DNA of 64,000 nucleotides from Atriophallophorus winterbourni. Taxonomy: Eukaryota; Platyhelminthes; Trematoda; Plagiorchiida; Microphallidae. Below are positions 1 to 10,859 of the stretch, one piece after another. Below the pieces are notes generated by a model. It made no database searches and had not been told where the DNA came from. It saw only the letters and a list, made by a program, of their open reading frames with translations. The stretch is taken from NCBI GenBank assembly GCA_013407085.1, contig JACCGJ010008725.1:62001-126000 (forward strand). Reading direction: 5' to 3'. A program made the translations under genes and the position numbers. Each line of letters opens with the position of its first letter. The stretch's first letter is position 1.

Positions 1-77
1 GAACTGTGTTCTAAAAGCAGGCTTCAGATATCATTTTTCTGTCAATTTTACCGTGAACGTGAACTAAACAATCAAAG

Positions 78-182
78 GCGTTAAGCATTCCGCATCCTCG
101 ATTGGATATTCGTCGTAATTTTTCTGCGCAAGAATTTGTTTCACATGGAAAATTGTGGGTGAAGAAATCAGACGCCAGTAAA
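78..182 (+). mobile_element. CR1-type ORF2 C-terminal fragment
   Basis: Translation in one frame gives the CR1 C-terminal signature (HSASSIGYSS, stop, then ARICFTWK...GEEIR). It matches the segments near 10270-10380 (+) and 1215-1360 (-). One stop codon interrupts it. Only the last part of the ORF is present, so this is the 3' remnant of a 5'-truncated insertion. It has no coding capacity. Confidence 0.6.
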
Positions 183-184
183 GT

Positions 185-460
185 GAAGGCATGATCGCGA
201 TCGGTTGGACGACCACAACAGATGTTGCTGTCTCTTTCTCGACTGGTCGGTCATATGACGCTACTCAAATGTGCCAGTCTGGAGAAACATTCATGATGGC
301 ATAATCGCGATCGGTCAAACGGTGGACGGTAGCTCAGGCCTCAATGCGTGAGACTAAAATGGTGATGGTCCTGGGCTCGAATCAGACCCGATACAGAATA
401 TGCACTGCTGATGAGCTCAAATAAGAGCGAAACCTGCGTCCAGTGATTCCAATGTGGACC
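185..460 (+). repeat. Sm-alpha-like SINE with hammerhead ribozyme
   Basis: A short non-coding repeat ends in a hammerhead ribozyme at 403-445. Just upstream, GGCTCGAATCA at about 374-384 resembles a tRNA-type B box, as expected of a Pol III-transcribed SINE. The block ATCGCGATCGGT occurs at about 193 and again near 303, about 110 bp apart, suggesting a duplicated 5' part. The order B-box-like sequence, then HHR, then GATTCCA...TGTGGACC resembles the schistosome Sm-alpha family as I know it. That family assignment is inferred. Confidence 0.55.
403..445 (+). ncRNA. Hammerhead ribozyme, canonical core (Sm-alpha-like)
   Basis: All invariant parts are visible in order: CACTG (helix I, 5' strand), CTGATGA, GCTC-AAATAA-GAGC (helix II), GAAA, a short helix III AC/GT closed by CTGC, cleavage triplet GTC, then CAGTG, which pairs perfectly with the first strand. 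This is a type I hammerhead with a two-pair helix III. No core position is mutated, so self-cleavage is predicted. Confidence 0.85.
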
Positions 461-627
461 GTTGTGATAAACTTTGTGAATATTTCAAAGTACTTGGTAC
501 TGATGAGTAGTCTCAAAACATAATGAAAGAAATCTCCAAAAACACTGGAACTACAATGCCCGTCAGATTTAAGCGGCGTTAGCTTACACTTTATCTGATG
601 GTCAAACTTCAAATTCGAGTGGGTCTA

Positions 628-1171
628 TCAATTAGGGTTTTGTACACAGTTTACGCCTGGATTGATTCGTGATCCCTCATTTACTATCTTACTGCGATCA
701 TCTCTTACAAGTGTCGTGACGTGACAGAATCGCTTCCAAGTTGCTCTCGTTCCAAAATTCTTATGATTTACCCAAGACTCTTTCTTTATATCTAACCATT
801 TCTCTGTTCTACTCTGGATTACAAACTGGTCATTGTGATTGTAATTGTGTGGTTTAAAAATAGAGTTTTTATCAATCTTCGAATTCAAATAATTTGGAAA
901 TATATTGTACTATAAGCCAGAATCCATGAAGCGACCCATAGCTCTTTTTGTGTTTTACGTGATAAAAAACGCAATACCCCATTCGTTGTATATCTAGATA
1001 TTCAATGGTTGGCAACCGCTCAACATTTTTAGGTACATGTGGTAAAACCGTATTCTCCCTAGAGTAGAGAGAGGAGAATTGCTCTACCCATAATTCCATC
1101 TGCTGAGGTTTCTCGACAATCGGGTTACCAGGTGCATACTTAATGGGAATAAAAATAACAAAATATTCCAA
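628..1171 (-). mobile_element. Chimeric RTE / CR1 linker fragment
   Basis: Reading minus, about 1150-1000 encodes an RTE linker stretch (NPIVEKPQQMELWVEQFSSL) matching the RTE copy at 15940-16020. It is followed by an unassigned 120-bp piece and then, at about 888-640, a CR1 endonuclease-RT linker (WLDIKKESWVNHKNFGT) also seen at 4181-4435 and 13790-13930. The 120-bp piece and CR1 linker recur together at 13600-13930 on plus, so the chimera is older than one insertion. Multiple stops; not coding. Confidence 0.5.
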
Positions 1172-1189
1172 ATATTAATGGGGACAGTC

Positions 1190-1546
1190 ACATACCGCAT
1201 TGTCTTTCGAGTTGAAGAGAAAACCTAAACAGATTCTGAGCGTATGATTTCTCCAGGCAAAGTGTTTCATATATAACAAAGTCTGACCGAGAAAAAATTA
1301 CGACGAATATGAAATCGAGAATTCGGAATGCTTAAAGCTTTTGAACGTTTTCGTGTTCGAGCAAGGCCAACAGGAGGTCACTCTGTATCTATCATTGGGT
1401 ACAATCGTGCAGATTTAGTTTTAACATTCGATCTTTGAAAGAAAAATTTCTGTAACTTGGTACTAACTTTGTCACACGATGATAAATCCTGTCAAGTCGT
1501 TCGAAATCCTTCCTTAGCCATGGTGCCAAGGGTTGGATTTAGTATT
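1190..1546 (-). mobile_element. CR1-A, 3' part (downstream of nested PLE1)
   Basis: The minus strand encodes the CR1 C-terminal region: LRKDFERLDRIYHRVTKLV, then decayed sequence and the IFVVIF...YETLCLEKSY stretch equivalent to the RICFTW block of other copies. It continues the copy at 3043-4440 from which PLE1 separates it. The 11-bp sequence GATTTAGTATT (plus strand) at 1536-1546 is repeated at 3043-3053. Frameshifts and stops are present. Confidence 0.65.
1536..1546. repeat. Target-site duplication of PLE1, left copy
   Basis: GATTTAGTATT here is identical to 3043-3053. The two copies bracket the PLE exactly where the CR1-A reading is interrupted. Confidence 0.8.
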
Positions 1547-3042
1547 GAAGCGAATACTTGTAGCTCAGGGATTGGATGTTCTGTGTTGTGTGTTCGCTGA
1601 GCTGGCATTGTAACAGTAGGACGTTTCGTCATCAAGCTAGATGACATCGTCAGCTAAACTTCTTGCGAAGTGTTCGTAACCGTTGTGTTTTCTGATTTTA
1701 TACGCTGACCGTTCTGTTTATTTCCTCGTCATTGGTTGTTCTCAAGGTCACGCGTCTTAATGTTCGGTTCCTCATTGGCACATACATGTCGTCCAATTGA
1801 ACGTGTTGATTCAATGACCGCGTTGTGGAGTGCCACGCCTCGAGGAATTCCCGTATGTGGCGCGTGCGTCCCCTTGCAATGACTCTGGTTCCATTCCAGT
1901 TGACTTGGTGTCCCTCTTGATCGACGTGAATTGATAGTAACGATTTGTAGTCGTGCCTCCTTACCGCTGATTGGTGTTCATTCAGTCTGGTACCCAGCCT
2001 CCTTCCAGTTTGTCCCACGTAATGCATCTCACAATCCGCGCATGGGATTTTGTAGACCACGTTTGTTTTGTCTTCTTCTTTCAAGTTATCTTTCAATTTG
2101 CACAGCTGATTGCGGAGTGTTCGCGTAGGTCTGTGTGCAACATTGATTCCGAGTGGTCGCAGTACTCTTGCAGCGATTTCTGAAACATTCTCAATGTAAG
2201 GTAAAGGTTTCCTGACCTGTGCGTTTGGTTGCTCCGTAGGCAAGCTTCTTGGCGATTTGTATCTTAGTATAAAGCTCTTCGGGTAGCCGTTTTTCTTCAG
2301 TACTTTGAAAAGGTATCTTTCTTCCTCTACCATCGTTTCCGACGAGTTACAGTGCGTCTGCGCTCGGTTGAATAGCGTTCGTACGCAGCTCCTTTTGTGT
2401 GCATTGGGATGCTTGCTTTTGAAGTTCAGGATTTGGTCCGTATGTGTGTGCTTTCGGTAGACACTTGTCTTGAGGGATCCTGTGTCGCTTCTAGTTACGA
2501 GGACATCCAAGAACGGTAGGCACCTGTTGATTTCAGTTTCTTTTGTGAATTGTATTCCTGTGAAGACGCAGTTCAGTAGTCTATGAGCGTATTCTACTTG
2601 CGATTTCTTTATTATGACGAAGGTGCCGTACCCAAAGTTTCGGTTCTATTATAGGAATGGCAATGCGTTCCAATCTCTGCATTACTGCTTCCGCTATCAG
2701 TCCATAGATAGGTGACCCCATTGGGGTTCCTTTGATCTGCTCATACAATTTTCCATTAAACTTAAATTGAGTGTGGAGGCAAAGGTCCAAGAGCGTCATT
2801 AGTTCCTCATGAGTGACTCGATTTCCGCCATACGTTGTTCCGTGTTCCGTTAGCAGCGATGAAATTGTTTGTTTGGCGAGTGTAAGGTCGATCGACGTAA
2901 ATAGGGCGGTGACATCGAAGGAGACCATCAGCTCGTCTTCAGTAATCTTCAAGATTTGCAATTTTCTGAGAAATTCTTCTGGCGATTGTACGGACTGGTC
3001 CGAGCCTCTAACGAGATATAGGAGTTTTCTTCGTAGTTCTTA
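1547..3042 (-). mobile_element. PLE1: 5'-truncated Penelope-like element
   Basis: Two reading blocks form the 3' half of a Penelope-like ORF. 2961-2581 holds RT motifs (DELMVSFDVTALFTSID, KGTPMGSPIYGLIAE). 2510-1698 holds the rest of RT (FLDVLV) and a GIY-YIG endonuclease (VVYKIPCADC, then HYVGQTGRRLGTRLNEH). The expected YVDD-type active site is lost: the frame reads GYGTFVI next to a frameshift near 2620. A hammerhead lies about 40 bp past the stop. The element sits inside CR1-A with 11-bp direct repeats on both sides, so its ends are well defined. It cannot be autonomous because RT is cut off and broken. Confidence 0.85.
1617..1656 (-). ncRNA. PLE hammerhead ribozyme (PLE1 3' end)
   Basis: On minus: TAG, CTGACGA, helix II GTCATC-TAGCTT-GATGAC, GAAA, then CGTC, then CTA. 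The core is intact. Helix III is only the palindrome ACGT, too short for a stable hairpin. That fits the minimal type I hammerheads known from Penelope-like elements, thought to work as dimers. Cleavage is predicted after GTC. It lies just downstream of the GIY-YIG stop codon. Confidence 0.8.
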
Positions 3043-3053
3043 GATTTAGTATT
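3043..3053. repeat. Target-site duplication of PLE1, right copy
   Basis: GATTTAGTATT, identical to 1536-1546, lies at the junction between PLE1 and the upstream part of CR1-A. Confidence 0.8.
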
Positions 3054-4440
3054 CCACAACATGATGTATATACGTATTAATTAACCGGGGTAAGGCTTTG
3101 GTTACGAAAATACTGAACATCTTTTTTAGAACACTCAAGATACGGCAGGATTTATTGTAAACTATTCAGCAATGATGTACAGGCACACAGATACCCAGAG
3201 CTTTTTCTGCGGTGGTCCAGACCAGATTTTGCGTGCCATGATGATACGCGTGGTGCAGAGATTTTCCAAGCTGCAGCATTTTACATTTCGCAGGGTTAAA
3301 TGGAAACTTATTTGTCTGGGACCAATAGATCCCGTTGGAATGTTATACAGAAATTAACGGACCGGACACGTTTCCATATTTTAATATCATTGAAAGAAAG
3401 TATCAATTTACTTCCATTATCCTCTAATATATCGTTAATATACACCAAGAACAGAAGAGGTCCAACCAACGAGATTTGCGAAAAGGCAATTTCTAACCAA
3501 CAGGAACTTGGACGTGCCAATCTGTAAGATAGTCCCTTATCCAATTCAGCAAAATTCCATTCATTCCATGAGTTTTGAGATTTTTTAATAGAATGTCATG
3601 GTTGACTCTGTCGAACGCTTTTGAAATATCGATGTAGCAAGCATAAACAGCCTCGCCTTCGTCTAGTGCCTTGGTCCAATCCTCGAACGTTGTAAAAAAG
3701 TTAGATAAACAGCTACGATTTCTTCGAAAGCCGTGTTGTGTTGCGGTCAAAATATGTTGGTTTTCAAAAGGTTCTCTTATGCACGCTGTCACAATGCATT
3801 CCATTAATTTAAAGATTACCGGAAGTAGCATTACAGGTCTATAGTTTGCTGTATTCGAACGGCTACCACCCTTATAAATAGGAGTTATCATCCCTGCTTT
3901 CCAAAATGGTGGTATTTTTCATTCATGTAGACTGGGGTTGAATTGCGTGTGAGCGGAGCAGTTAAAGCAATGCGACACGTGAGTAGTATGGCGGGGATAA
4001 CTCTGCACCAGGAGACTTCTTTTCGTTTAGTTGACAAAGTTCACGCCAAACAATGTATTCATTCACAGCCATTTAAATTAATAGTTCCAAATGTGGCGAA
4101 TTTGGTAAAACTTGATAAGTTATACAACGCTTGGGGTTGAAGAAAAGTGATTAAAACTGTGCTGAAGCATCAGCGGCATCTTAAACAGGGTGCGAAACTC
4201 TATTATAGGTTTGTAAAGAGAATACGCCTGATTTGATCTTGTAGAGGAGCCTAGAATTCTTTTCCATTCTCTTAAGCAATTTCCATTTGAACTGCATGCG
4301 ATCTTCGCTTATAACAGTCGTGACGTGATTTCGCATCTTACAGAATCGCTTCCAATTTACTTTCGTACCAAAATTCTTATGAGTTACCCAAGACTCTCTC
4401 TTTATAGCTAACCATTTATTATTTGGTTTGACCAAGTAAA
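3043..4440 (-). mobile_element. CR1-A, 5' part: linker and RT
   Basis: Minus reading: linker WLAIKRESWVTHKNFGTKV (4435-4181), RT fingers/palm (3891-3493: YKGGSRSNTANYRPVMLLP, QHGFRRNRSCLSN, YIDISKAFDRVNHD), then 3544-3308 (LVGPLLFLVYINDI) and thumb motifs near 3280-3180 (PFNPAKCKMLQLGKS). The catalytic FADD box is altered to FND. Several frameshifts, and the copy lacks the apurinic endonuclease, so it is 5'-truncated. Interrupted by PLE1 at 3043. Confidence 0.8.
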
Positions 4441-4589
4441 CCTAGCAAAGGACAAATACCTGCATTAATAATAGCTTTCGACATTTTGCATGCAATTTTG
4501 ACAAACAAGCGATACACGGGACACACTTTGCTTTAGGATTAACCGCATTTGGCAAAACGAGCACACATCCCGAGCCAGCAATGTATTTT

Positions 4590-6955
4590 ATACTATTCGA
4601 GACCGATTGGAGTAAATAATCATGAAAAGAATGTTTGCAATGAATCGGTTAGAGCAAGTTTTTTGGTAACGTTTCGTTTCTGAACACAGAAGCTTCGTCA
4701 GACCAAGGGTGTCGGTACGAACAGTGTTCACGTTTAAATGACATTTTAGTGACCAATCCTGAGTTCTCTAAGATAGGCAGGCGAGATCAAGACAATCGAT
4801 CACACACCCTAAACGCTGTGTTAATCCCTAAATTGTTTAATTTGTGAGCGTCCGCTGATCCACTGCTTACGTAATCCATGTGCACATTAGGTGTTATGCA
4901 GGTTAATCCTTATCCGCTGCGGAACCGAACGCCAGATTGTTGAGATATCCGTCCCATTCACCATGTTCACCGCATTCGACCCAGCCTTTGTTATTTCATC
5001 AGCTTCAGCGTGAAGTCTTTCCCCATAAGATTTCACACCCGGTCTTATCACTTCTACGTTATCAAGACCTACGCTGTGACCTGTGTCTATCACGTGTTCA
5101 GCTAGGGCAGAATCACGAATCAGTTATTCATATTCACCGGGATTGCAGGTTTGCTTTCCTACTCGTTTCCTATGTTCGTTTACCCAGTGCAAAGTTCTCT
5201 TGACGTTTGCTCAATGTAAACACCCGCGCAACCCTTGCATTTGAATGTGTAGATGCAGTTGGTCGCCCAACTTAAAAGAATCTTATCTTTGAGATGAATT
5301 AATACGGAGCGGAGCGTTCAACTTATTTGATATGTTACTCTAATACCTGCGTTATTCAAGATTCTACCTATTCCTTCGGTGCCGCTTTGAACATACGTTA
5401 CAGATACCGTAGCTCGCCAACCTTTTCGGTTGCGGATGTTTAACACGGTTTAATCGGCGATTAATTAAGTACTCGGGTAACCATGATCTGCAAGTCGACG
5501 ACTGACATCTTGGTGAGCTCGTTTCTTATCGGCATCATCGCTGCAGAGGTGGTCAACCTTAGAGAACAGCTCTTTAGTTACGGACTTAAATACCATTTTA
5601 GGGTGCGCAGATGTGTCTATTGGATTACGATATAGCGTCGTTCTTATCTTGCCGTTGTCTTTTTGTGCGAGACAGTCCAAGAACGGAAGTGCCCCTTCCG
5701 TAGACTTGGTTCCTTTTGTGACCTGGATTTTCGTATCCAAATTATTGAGATAACTACGAAATGCTTCGACTCTGTTGCGCTTTCTGACGACGAATGTATC
5801 GTCAACATAGCGCCACCATATCTTTGGTTTTTCATAGCAATCTCGTCGAAGTTCTCCATGTACACATTCGCCAGCATTGGGGATATGGGTGGACCCATCG
5901 TTAAACCATCGTTTTGCTTGTAAAGCTGTCCATTAAAAAAGAAGTGGTTCATATTTAGACAAACTGCTACACTTTTGATGATTTGTTGTACACTCAAATT
6001 TGTACGATCCTTCAAGTCTTATCGGAGTTGAGTGACTTCTTCGGTAATTATAAAGCGCTTGTATTATCAACATTCGTGAACAAGGAACTTACGTCAAAGC
6101 TAACCATCATCTCATCCTCCTCAATTGTTACCTTAGTTAAGCGACAAACAAAATCAAACGAGTTCTTAATACAAGTATTCTTGTTACCATCCAGCGGTTT
6201 CAAAAGCTTGGAAGGTGCTTAGCCGATTCGTGTGTTGGGGATCCAATGCCTATCGGGGGAACGCCTAAATTATGCATCTTCGGAAGACTTTAGAAACTGG
6301 TGTTCTGAGTAGATTTTGGGTAGAGCAGGCACCATAATTTTTGACCAAGTTTGTCCTTAATTCCTCGCAGGTATCTTGAAACAACCCTCTTACGGTTATT
6401 CATAATGGTCGTAGCTCTACGGTTGTCAATATCCTAATACGGGCATTCAGCAAGGCCTGACTCTGCCTTATCTGTGTAATTACTTTTAGAAAGAATCACA
6501 GTTGTCTTGCCTTTGTCTGCCTTAGTAATCACTATTCTCTCTTCTTTTCGCAAGTTAAGGAGTGCTCGTTGTTCATCTCGCGTAAGGTTAATCCTTTCTG
6601 GTTATTGTTTTTTAATAATACTAGATATACTGTTTCGCAATGCATCTGCCTGATTTTCGGGTAGGTGGTTGAGGGCAGATTCTACGTATGGATTAACATC
6701 CTCAGCTTTTAAGAATTTTTACTTAACAGAAGTTTAACTCCTTTTCCAACAATCTTTGTTCGGTCTGCGTTAGCGGCCTATCTGATAAATTAATTACCTT
6801 AGAATATGTTGAGCACTGTCATCAAAAGTACTAATAGAGTTACATTTATCTTTTGAAGCTAATAACGTGTTGAACTTTTGTCTGTGCTCGGTCTGTATGG
6901 CCAAGACCTCGGCGTGATTTTCACAAATTTCGCAGAAATCCACTTCAGATATCAT
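4590..6955 (-). mobile_element. PLE2: Penelope-like element, decayed, nearly full coding span
   Basis: Minus reading covers most of a Penelope ORF: N-terminal region near 6950 (VDFCEICENHAEVLAIQTEH), RT start near 6540-6480 (RIVITKADKGKTTVILSK), RT palm (6015-5644: GQLYKQNDGLTMGPPISPM), frameshift at the active site, thumb (5740-5465: GTKSTEGALPFLDCLAQK), then GIY-YIG (about 5265-4887: KCKGCAGVYIEQTSRE and DNVEVIRPGVKSYGERLHAE). The usual GQT of GIY-YIG is EQT. Many stops and frameshifts. A hammerhead at 4663-4706 marks the 3' terminal repeat. It belongs to a different family from PLE1 and the same family as 41281-41622. Confidence 0.8.
4663..4706 (-). ncRNA. PLE hammerhead ribozyme (PLE2 terminal repeat)
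   Basis: Minus strand: TTGGT, CTGACGA, bulged A, GCTTCTG-TGTT-CAGAAAC (helix II, one mismatch), GAAACGTT, ACCAA. TTGGT and ACCAA pair fully as helix I. Helix III would be the ACGT palindrome, implying a dimeric fold. Cleavage is predicted after GTT. Core residues are intact. Confidence 0.8.
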
Positions 6956-7664
6956 TCAGGCAATAAAACATATATCTTCAGATATAGCATCTGAAATTAT
7001 TCAATATGGTAACCAACAGCCCACTGGTTCAATATAACACGACGTTTTTTTCAAAATGTAGATAAAACAATTAGTTTTTGAATGCAGAATAGAGTTAATC
7101 ACGAAACACCACTTATATCAATTGTATTCATCGAAAAGATTCGCACTCAATCGGTGCTAAATTAGAATACACCGTAATCGAAGATGGTCATGTGCTATTT
7201 TTACACTAAGGCTGGTATTACTGTGCGTAGGTGTTGGAATTCATGCACATGTTGATTTCGGGTAATCGTGTAATGTAAGCGTGGCACACGGCAGAGTTGT
7301 TTTTAAATATAGAATTTGACGCAATCGTTTAAAAGATCACCTACCAGTTTGAAATGAGAATAAACCAAAGTACAAATAGAGCACATATGGACAGATTATA
7401 CGTAAAATGTTGGCCTCAATGCTGCACTGTGTTTTTATGTACGATATGTCAATCTAAATTTGGTATCTCGAAGGTAAATGTGAAGCGAGCAATCTAAGCA
7501 ATAGAGTGAAGTACAGCTTAACGCTAAGGCAGAAAACACGAGAAATTAGGTATACATACGGAGATACATCTATCGGTTGTTGATAGTAGTTGACGCCGTC
7601 AGAGTGCAACTGGCAACGATAAATCGATAGAGTCAACCATGAAATTTGAATCAAATATTATTAT
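6956..7664. other. Unassigned AT-rich sequence
   Basis: No convincing reading frame, ribozyme, or repeat shared with the rest of the window was seen between the 5' end of PLE2 and the start of CR1-B. Confidence 0.5.
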
Positions 7665-8283
7665 TATGGAATAACGGGAATGTTACTGAATTGGTTAAGG
7701 GGCAATCATACTGACAAACATCTCCAAGGTGGCGTTGGTAACACCCTTTCTAGAGGAACAGATGTCATAAGTGGAGCTCCACAGGGCTCGGTGCTTGGAT
7801 CTCTTCTGTTCTTGGTATATATGAATGACGTGGTGATGGATATTGGGTTTAATTTAATAGTGTTTGCGAATGATATTAAAATATGGAAACGTTTTAGGAT
7901 TAAAAACAACTGTATGACATTACAACTGGATGTGTGCACCTTATTTCGTTGGTCCCAGACAAATGAGTTGCCCTTTAACCCTCCGAAATGTCAAATGTTG
8001 CGGATATCAAATCTCTGCAACACACGTATCAGCTTGGCACGCAAGATCTCGTTTGGATCTATTTGTCTGGGTGTCGTGTAAACTTTTGTTTCTGCTTCGG
8101 AGGACATTCGAGAGTTTCACGCCAGAAAACATACCCCGGTTAATTAACACGTACGCACGTTCTGTTATGGAATATTCATCGCAAGATTGGGCACCAATGC
8201 TGAGGAAGGATATTAAACTACTTGACAGGATTTATCACCGTGCGAATAATTTGGTCTCCTGTTACAAAAATTCGCCTATCTTT
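7665..8283 (+). mobile_element. CR1-B, 5' part: RT palm and thumb
   Basis: Plus strand, starting at GITGMLLNWLRG. RT palm motifs GAPQGSVLGSLLFLVYMNDV and FANDIKIW, the second a mutated FADD. After a frameshift near 7940: PENIPRLINTYARSVMEYSS, DWAPMLRKDIKLLDRIYHR. The copy stops at about 8283, where CR1-C begins, and resumes after 10150. It is 5'-truncated inside RT and inactive. Confidence 0.8.
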
Positions 8284-10150
8284 GAAAATGGAAGGAAATC
8301 CTAAATTGCTTTATCGGATTGTCAATGCTCGATCGAGCGTGAAACCAGGGGTGTTTCCTGTTCTTACTGACGATGGATTAACAGTCTCTGCAAAGGAAAC
8401 AGCTGATGCTCTCGCTCAATTTTATGCTAAAGTATTTAGTCCGTTAGCGATTCAATCGACTGAAGAATTACCGCCATCAACAGTGACGCAACAGCTGACT
8501 GAGATCGAGATAAATCCAGTGATTATACAAAGACATTTGTGTCGAATGAACCCTAGGAAATCCCCTGGAGCGGATGGAATCACTCCGACTATACTAAAAT
8601 CCTGCGAACAGCAGCTGTGTGAACCTTTGTGTGAATTGTTTAAACATTCTCTAATTGAAGGAGTGGTGCCAACAGAGTGGAAGACAGGGGTAATTTCACC
8701 TATCTACAAAGGCGGTAGACGTTCAGATCCGGCAAACTACCGTCCTGTCACCCTACTTCCTGTGATATCCAAAGTTCTAGAGCGTATAGTGACTGAAAAT
8801 ATAGTTCATCACGTGGAATCACAAAATATGCTATCTGTAGCACAGCATGGTTTTCGTAAATCTCGCTCATGCTTGACAAATTTGTTGACGGTTTTAAATG
8901 ACTGGACCCAAGCGGTTGACGAAGGAGCTAGCATCCACGCTTGTTATCTGGATATGTCTAAAGCTTTTGACCGAGTTGATCACTTTCGATTAATACAAAA
9001 GCTGAAGCAGATGGGTATCAGCGGACAGCTACTCATATGGCTTGAAAGTTACCTCAGTGGGCGCAAGGCGATCGTTCGAATCAACGGGGTACAATCACAG
9101 GCTATTGATGCCTCTAGTGGCGTCCCGCAAGGTTCAGTCCTCGGGCCAGTACTTTTCTTGGCTTACATAAACGACCTACCAGAGACGCTCGCATGCAAGG
9201 TGATTCTTTTTGCTGATGACATTAAACTTTGGACGCGGATAAAAACAACTGCGGACTGTGTACAGCTGCAACGTGATCTAGATGCTCCACATGGTCGGTA
9301 CGGAATAATTTACCATTCAATTTCCAAAAATGCAAGGTGTTGCAAATTGGTAAGCCATTCCAATACCAATATCACTTTGGGCAGACTATTTTGAGCTGGA
9401 CAGAATCGGAAAGGGATCTTGGAGTCTGGGTATGCGGCAGCCTGAAGAACAGCCTGCATTGTGAGGTTATCTACAAGCGTGCTTCCAAGCTTCTAGGTAT
9501 GCTGCGACGGATTTTCAGAACCTTCTCGCCTGGAACGTTGCCCACCATCATGAAAGCATATATATTTCCAACCATGGAGCATGCATCACAAGCTTGGACT
9601 CCGTGGTTAAAAAAAGATATACTGTTGCTTGACAAAATATACCATCGCGCAACCAAACTCGTAAGAGGTTTCCGGAATCTAACGTACGAGGAACGATTGC
9701 AAAAACTGAGGCTCCCCACTCCCCTTCAAAGAAGCCTTCGAAGCGATGTGATACTGACATACAAGATATTAAATACCCCACATCATCCCTTAAAACATTT
9801 ATTCGAATACCGTGAGTCACGACATACACGCAGCCACTCAGCGACACTGCAAATTCCCCACTCCCGTATCAGCTGTCGCCGATATTTTTATTGTGTACGT
9901 GTCTGTTTCCTTTGGAATTCCCTCCCCGAAACTCTTGTCATCTCTCCCAGCATCGAAACGTTTATTCGAAATTTGGATACTTATTTGTTGCATAATGATT
10001 TGACGACACCTGCGTATTGACTCATGGTAACTACACAACTTGACTATACTTGACATTACATGTTTATTTTATACCTATTTCCTGAACGAATATTTACTAT
10101 GATATGGTAATTGTGCTTTTTGTGACCATAAATTCTTGAATCTTGAATCT
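8284..10150 (+). mobile_element. CR1-C: CR1 retrotransposon nested in CR1-B
   Basis: One long open frame covers the linker and most of RT up to about 9390: PRKSPGADGITPTILKSC, YKGGRRSDPANYRPVTLLP, QHGFRKSRSCLTNLL, DMSKAFDRVDH, SGVPQGSVLGP and an intact FADDIKLW at about 9210. A single frameshift near 9290 leads to the thumb and C-terminal region (9337-10020: ERDLGVWVCGSLKNSL, DKIYHRATKLV, SCRRYFYCVRVCFLWNSLPE). The 3' end carries a short tandem tail (ATTCTTGA/ATCTTGA, 10130-10149) typical of CR1. Endonuclease is missing, so the copy is 5'-truncated. It is the best preserved CR1 RT in the window. Confidence 0.85.
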
Positions 10151-10560
10151 ATCCAAGTGCGAATGTCAAAACTTGACCTATATGATTTTACCCAACGGCG
10201 ATTATCTAGTGAACTGTTGGACACCGAAAATCATCCCCTCAAACATTTACTTAAGCGCAAAGAACTTACTCTGATACGCAGACATTCAGTGGCATCCGAA
10301 TCCTTGACTGGATATTCGTCGGAATTTTTTTTGTCTGTCAGAATTTGTTTCACGTGGAAGAACTTGCCCGAGGAAATCATACGCTCTTGGTGTTCACATC
10401 AAAGCAGTATGTGACTGTCCTTATTGATTCTTCAAAGTTTTTACATATTTTTTACTCTATACACCCTGTGGTTATTGTTTTCTTCTATAAAATTTTTTTA
10501 GTTCTGAGGGAGACATTGTTCCCCCCAAATCTGATGTGATTTACATCCATACTTGACATC
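10151..10560 (+). mobile_element. CR1-B, 3' part
   Basis: Resumes exactly where the 7665-8283 part ends in protein terms: RMSKLDLYDFTQRRL, then ENHPLKHLLKRKELT, SSEFFLSVRICFTWKNLPEE. After the frame closes near 10410 there is a 3' UTR. The block GACATCAACTGA-GGAGGCCAA at 10555-10578 recurs at 21117-21138. Confidence 0.75.
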
Positions 10561-10859
10561 AACTGAAGGAGGCCAATAACAACATTTTATAGTACAGACA
10601 CCGTGTCCTCGCAGTTATTCGAACCGGTAACCGTGGATGCTGTCTTATTTTTATTAAAAACACAGGGCGTTATTAAGGCTGTTGTAATTTAATGAAAATT
10701 TGATAAATTAGATGTTTGATTGTTGCACACAGACCGAGCACTTACATTCTACTACTATTTTTTTGCAAAAGAAACGTACCTGTGTTTTTTAATGATGTTA
10801 ACCAAGTATTTTCAACGGAGCATTTGAAATTTATTCATTCAGTGCCACATAAGTTGGTC

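Noticed and set aside
360..400. tRNA gene suggested by GGCTCGAATCA
   Set aside because: No cloverleaf can be folded around it. It fits better as the Pol III B box of the SINE that contains the hammerhead.
9471..10056. Several antisense frames over CR1-C
   Set aside because: They are shadows of the RT and C-terminal coding frame on plus.
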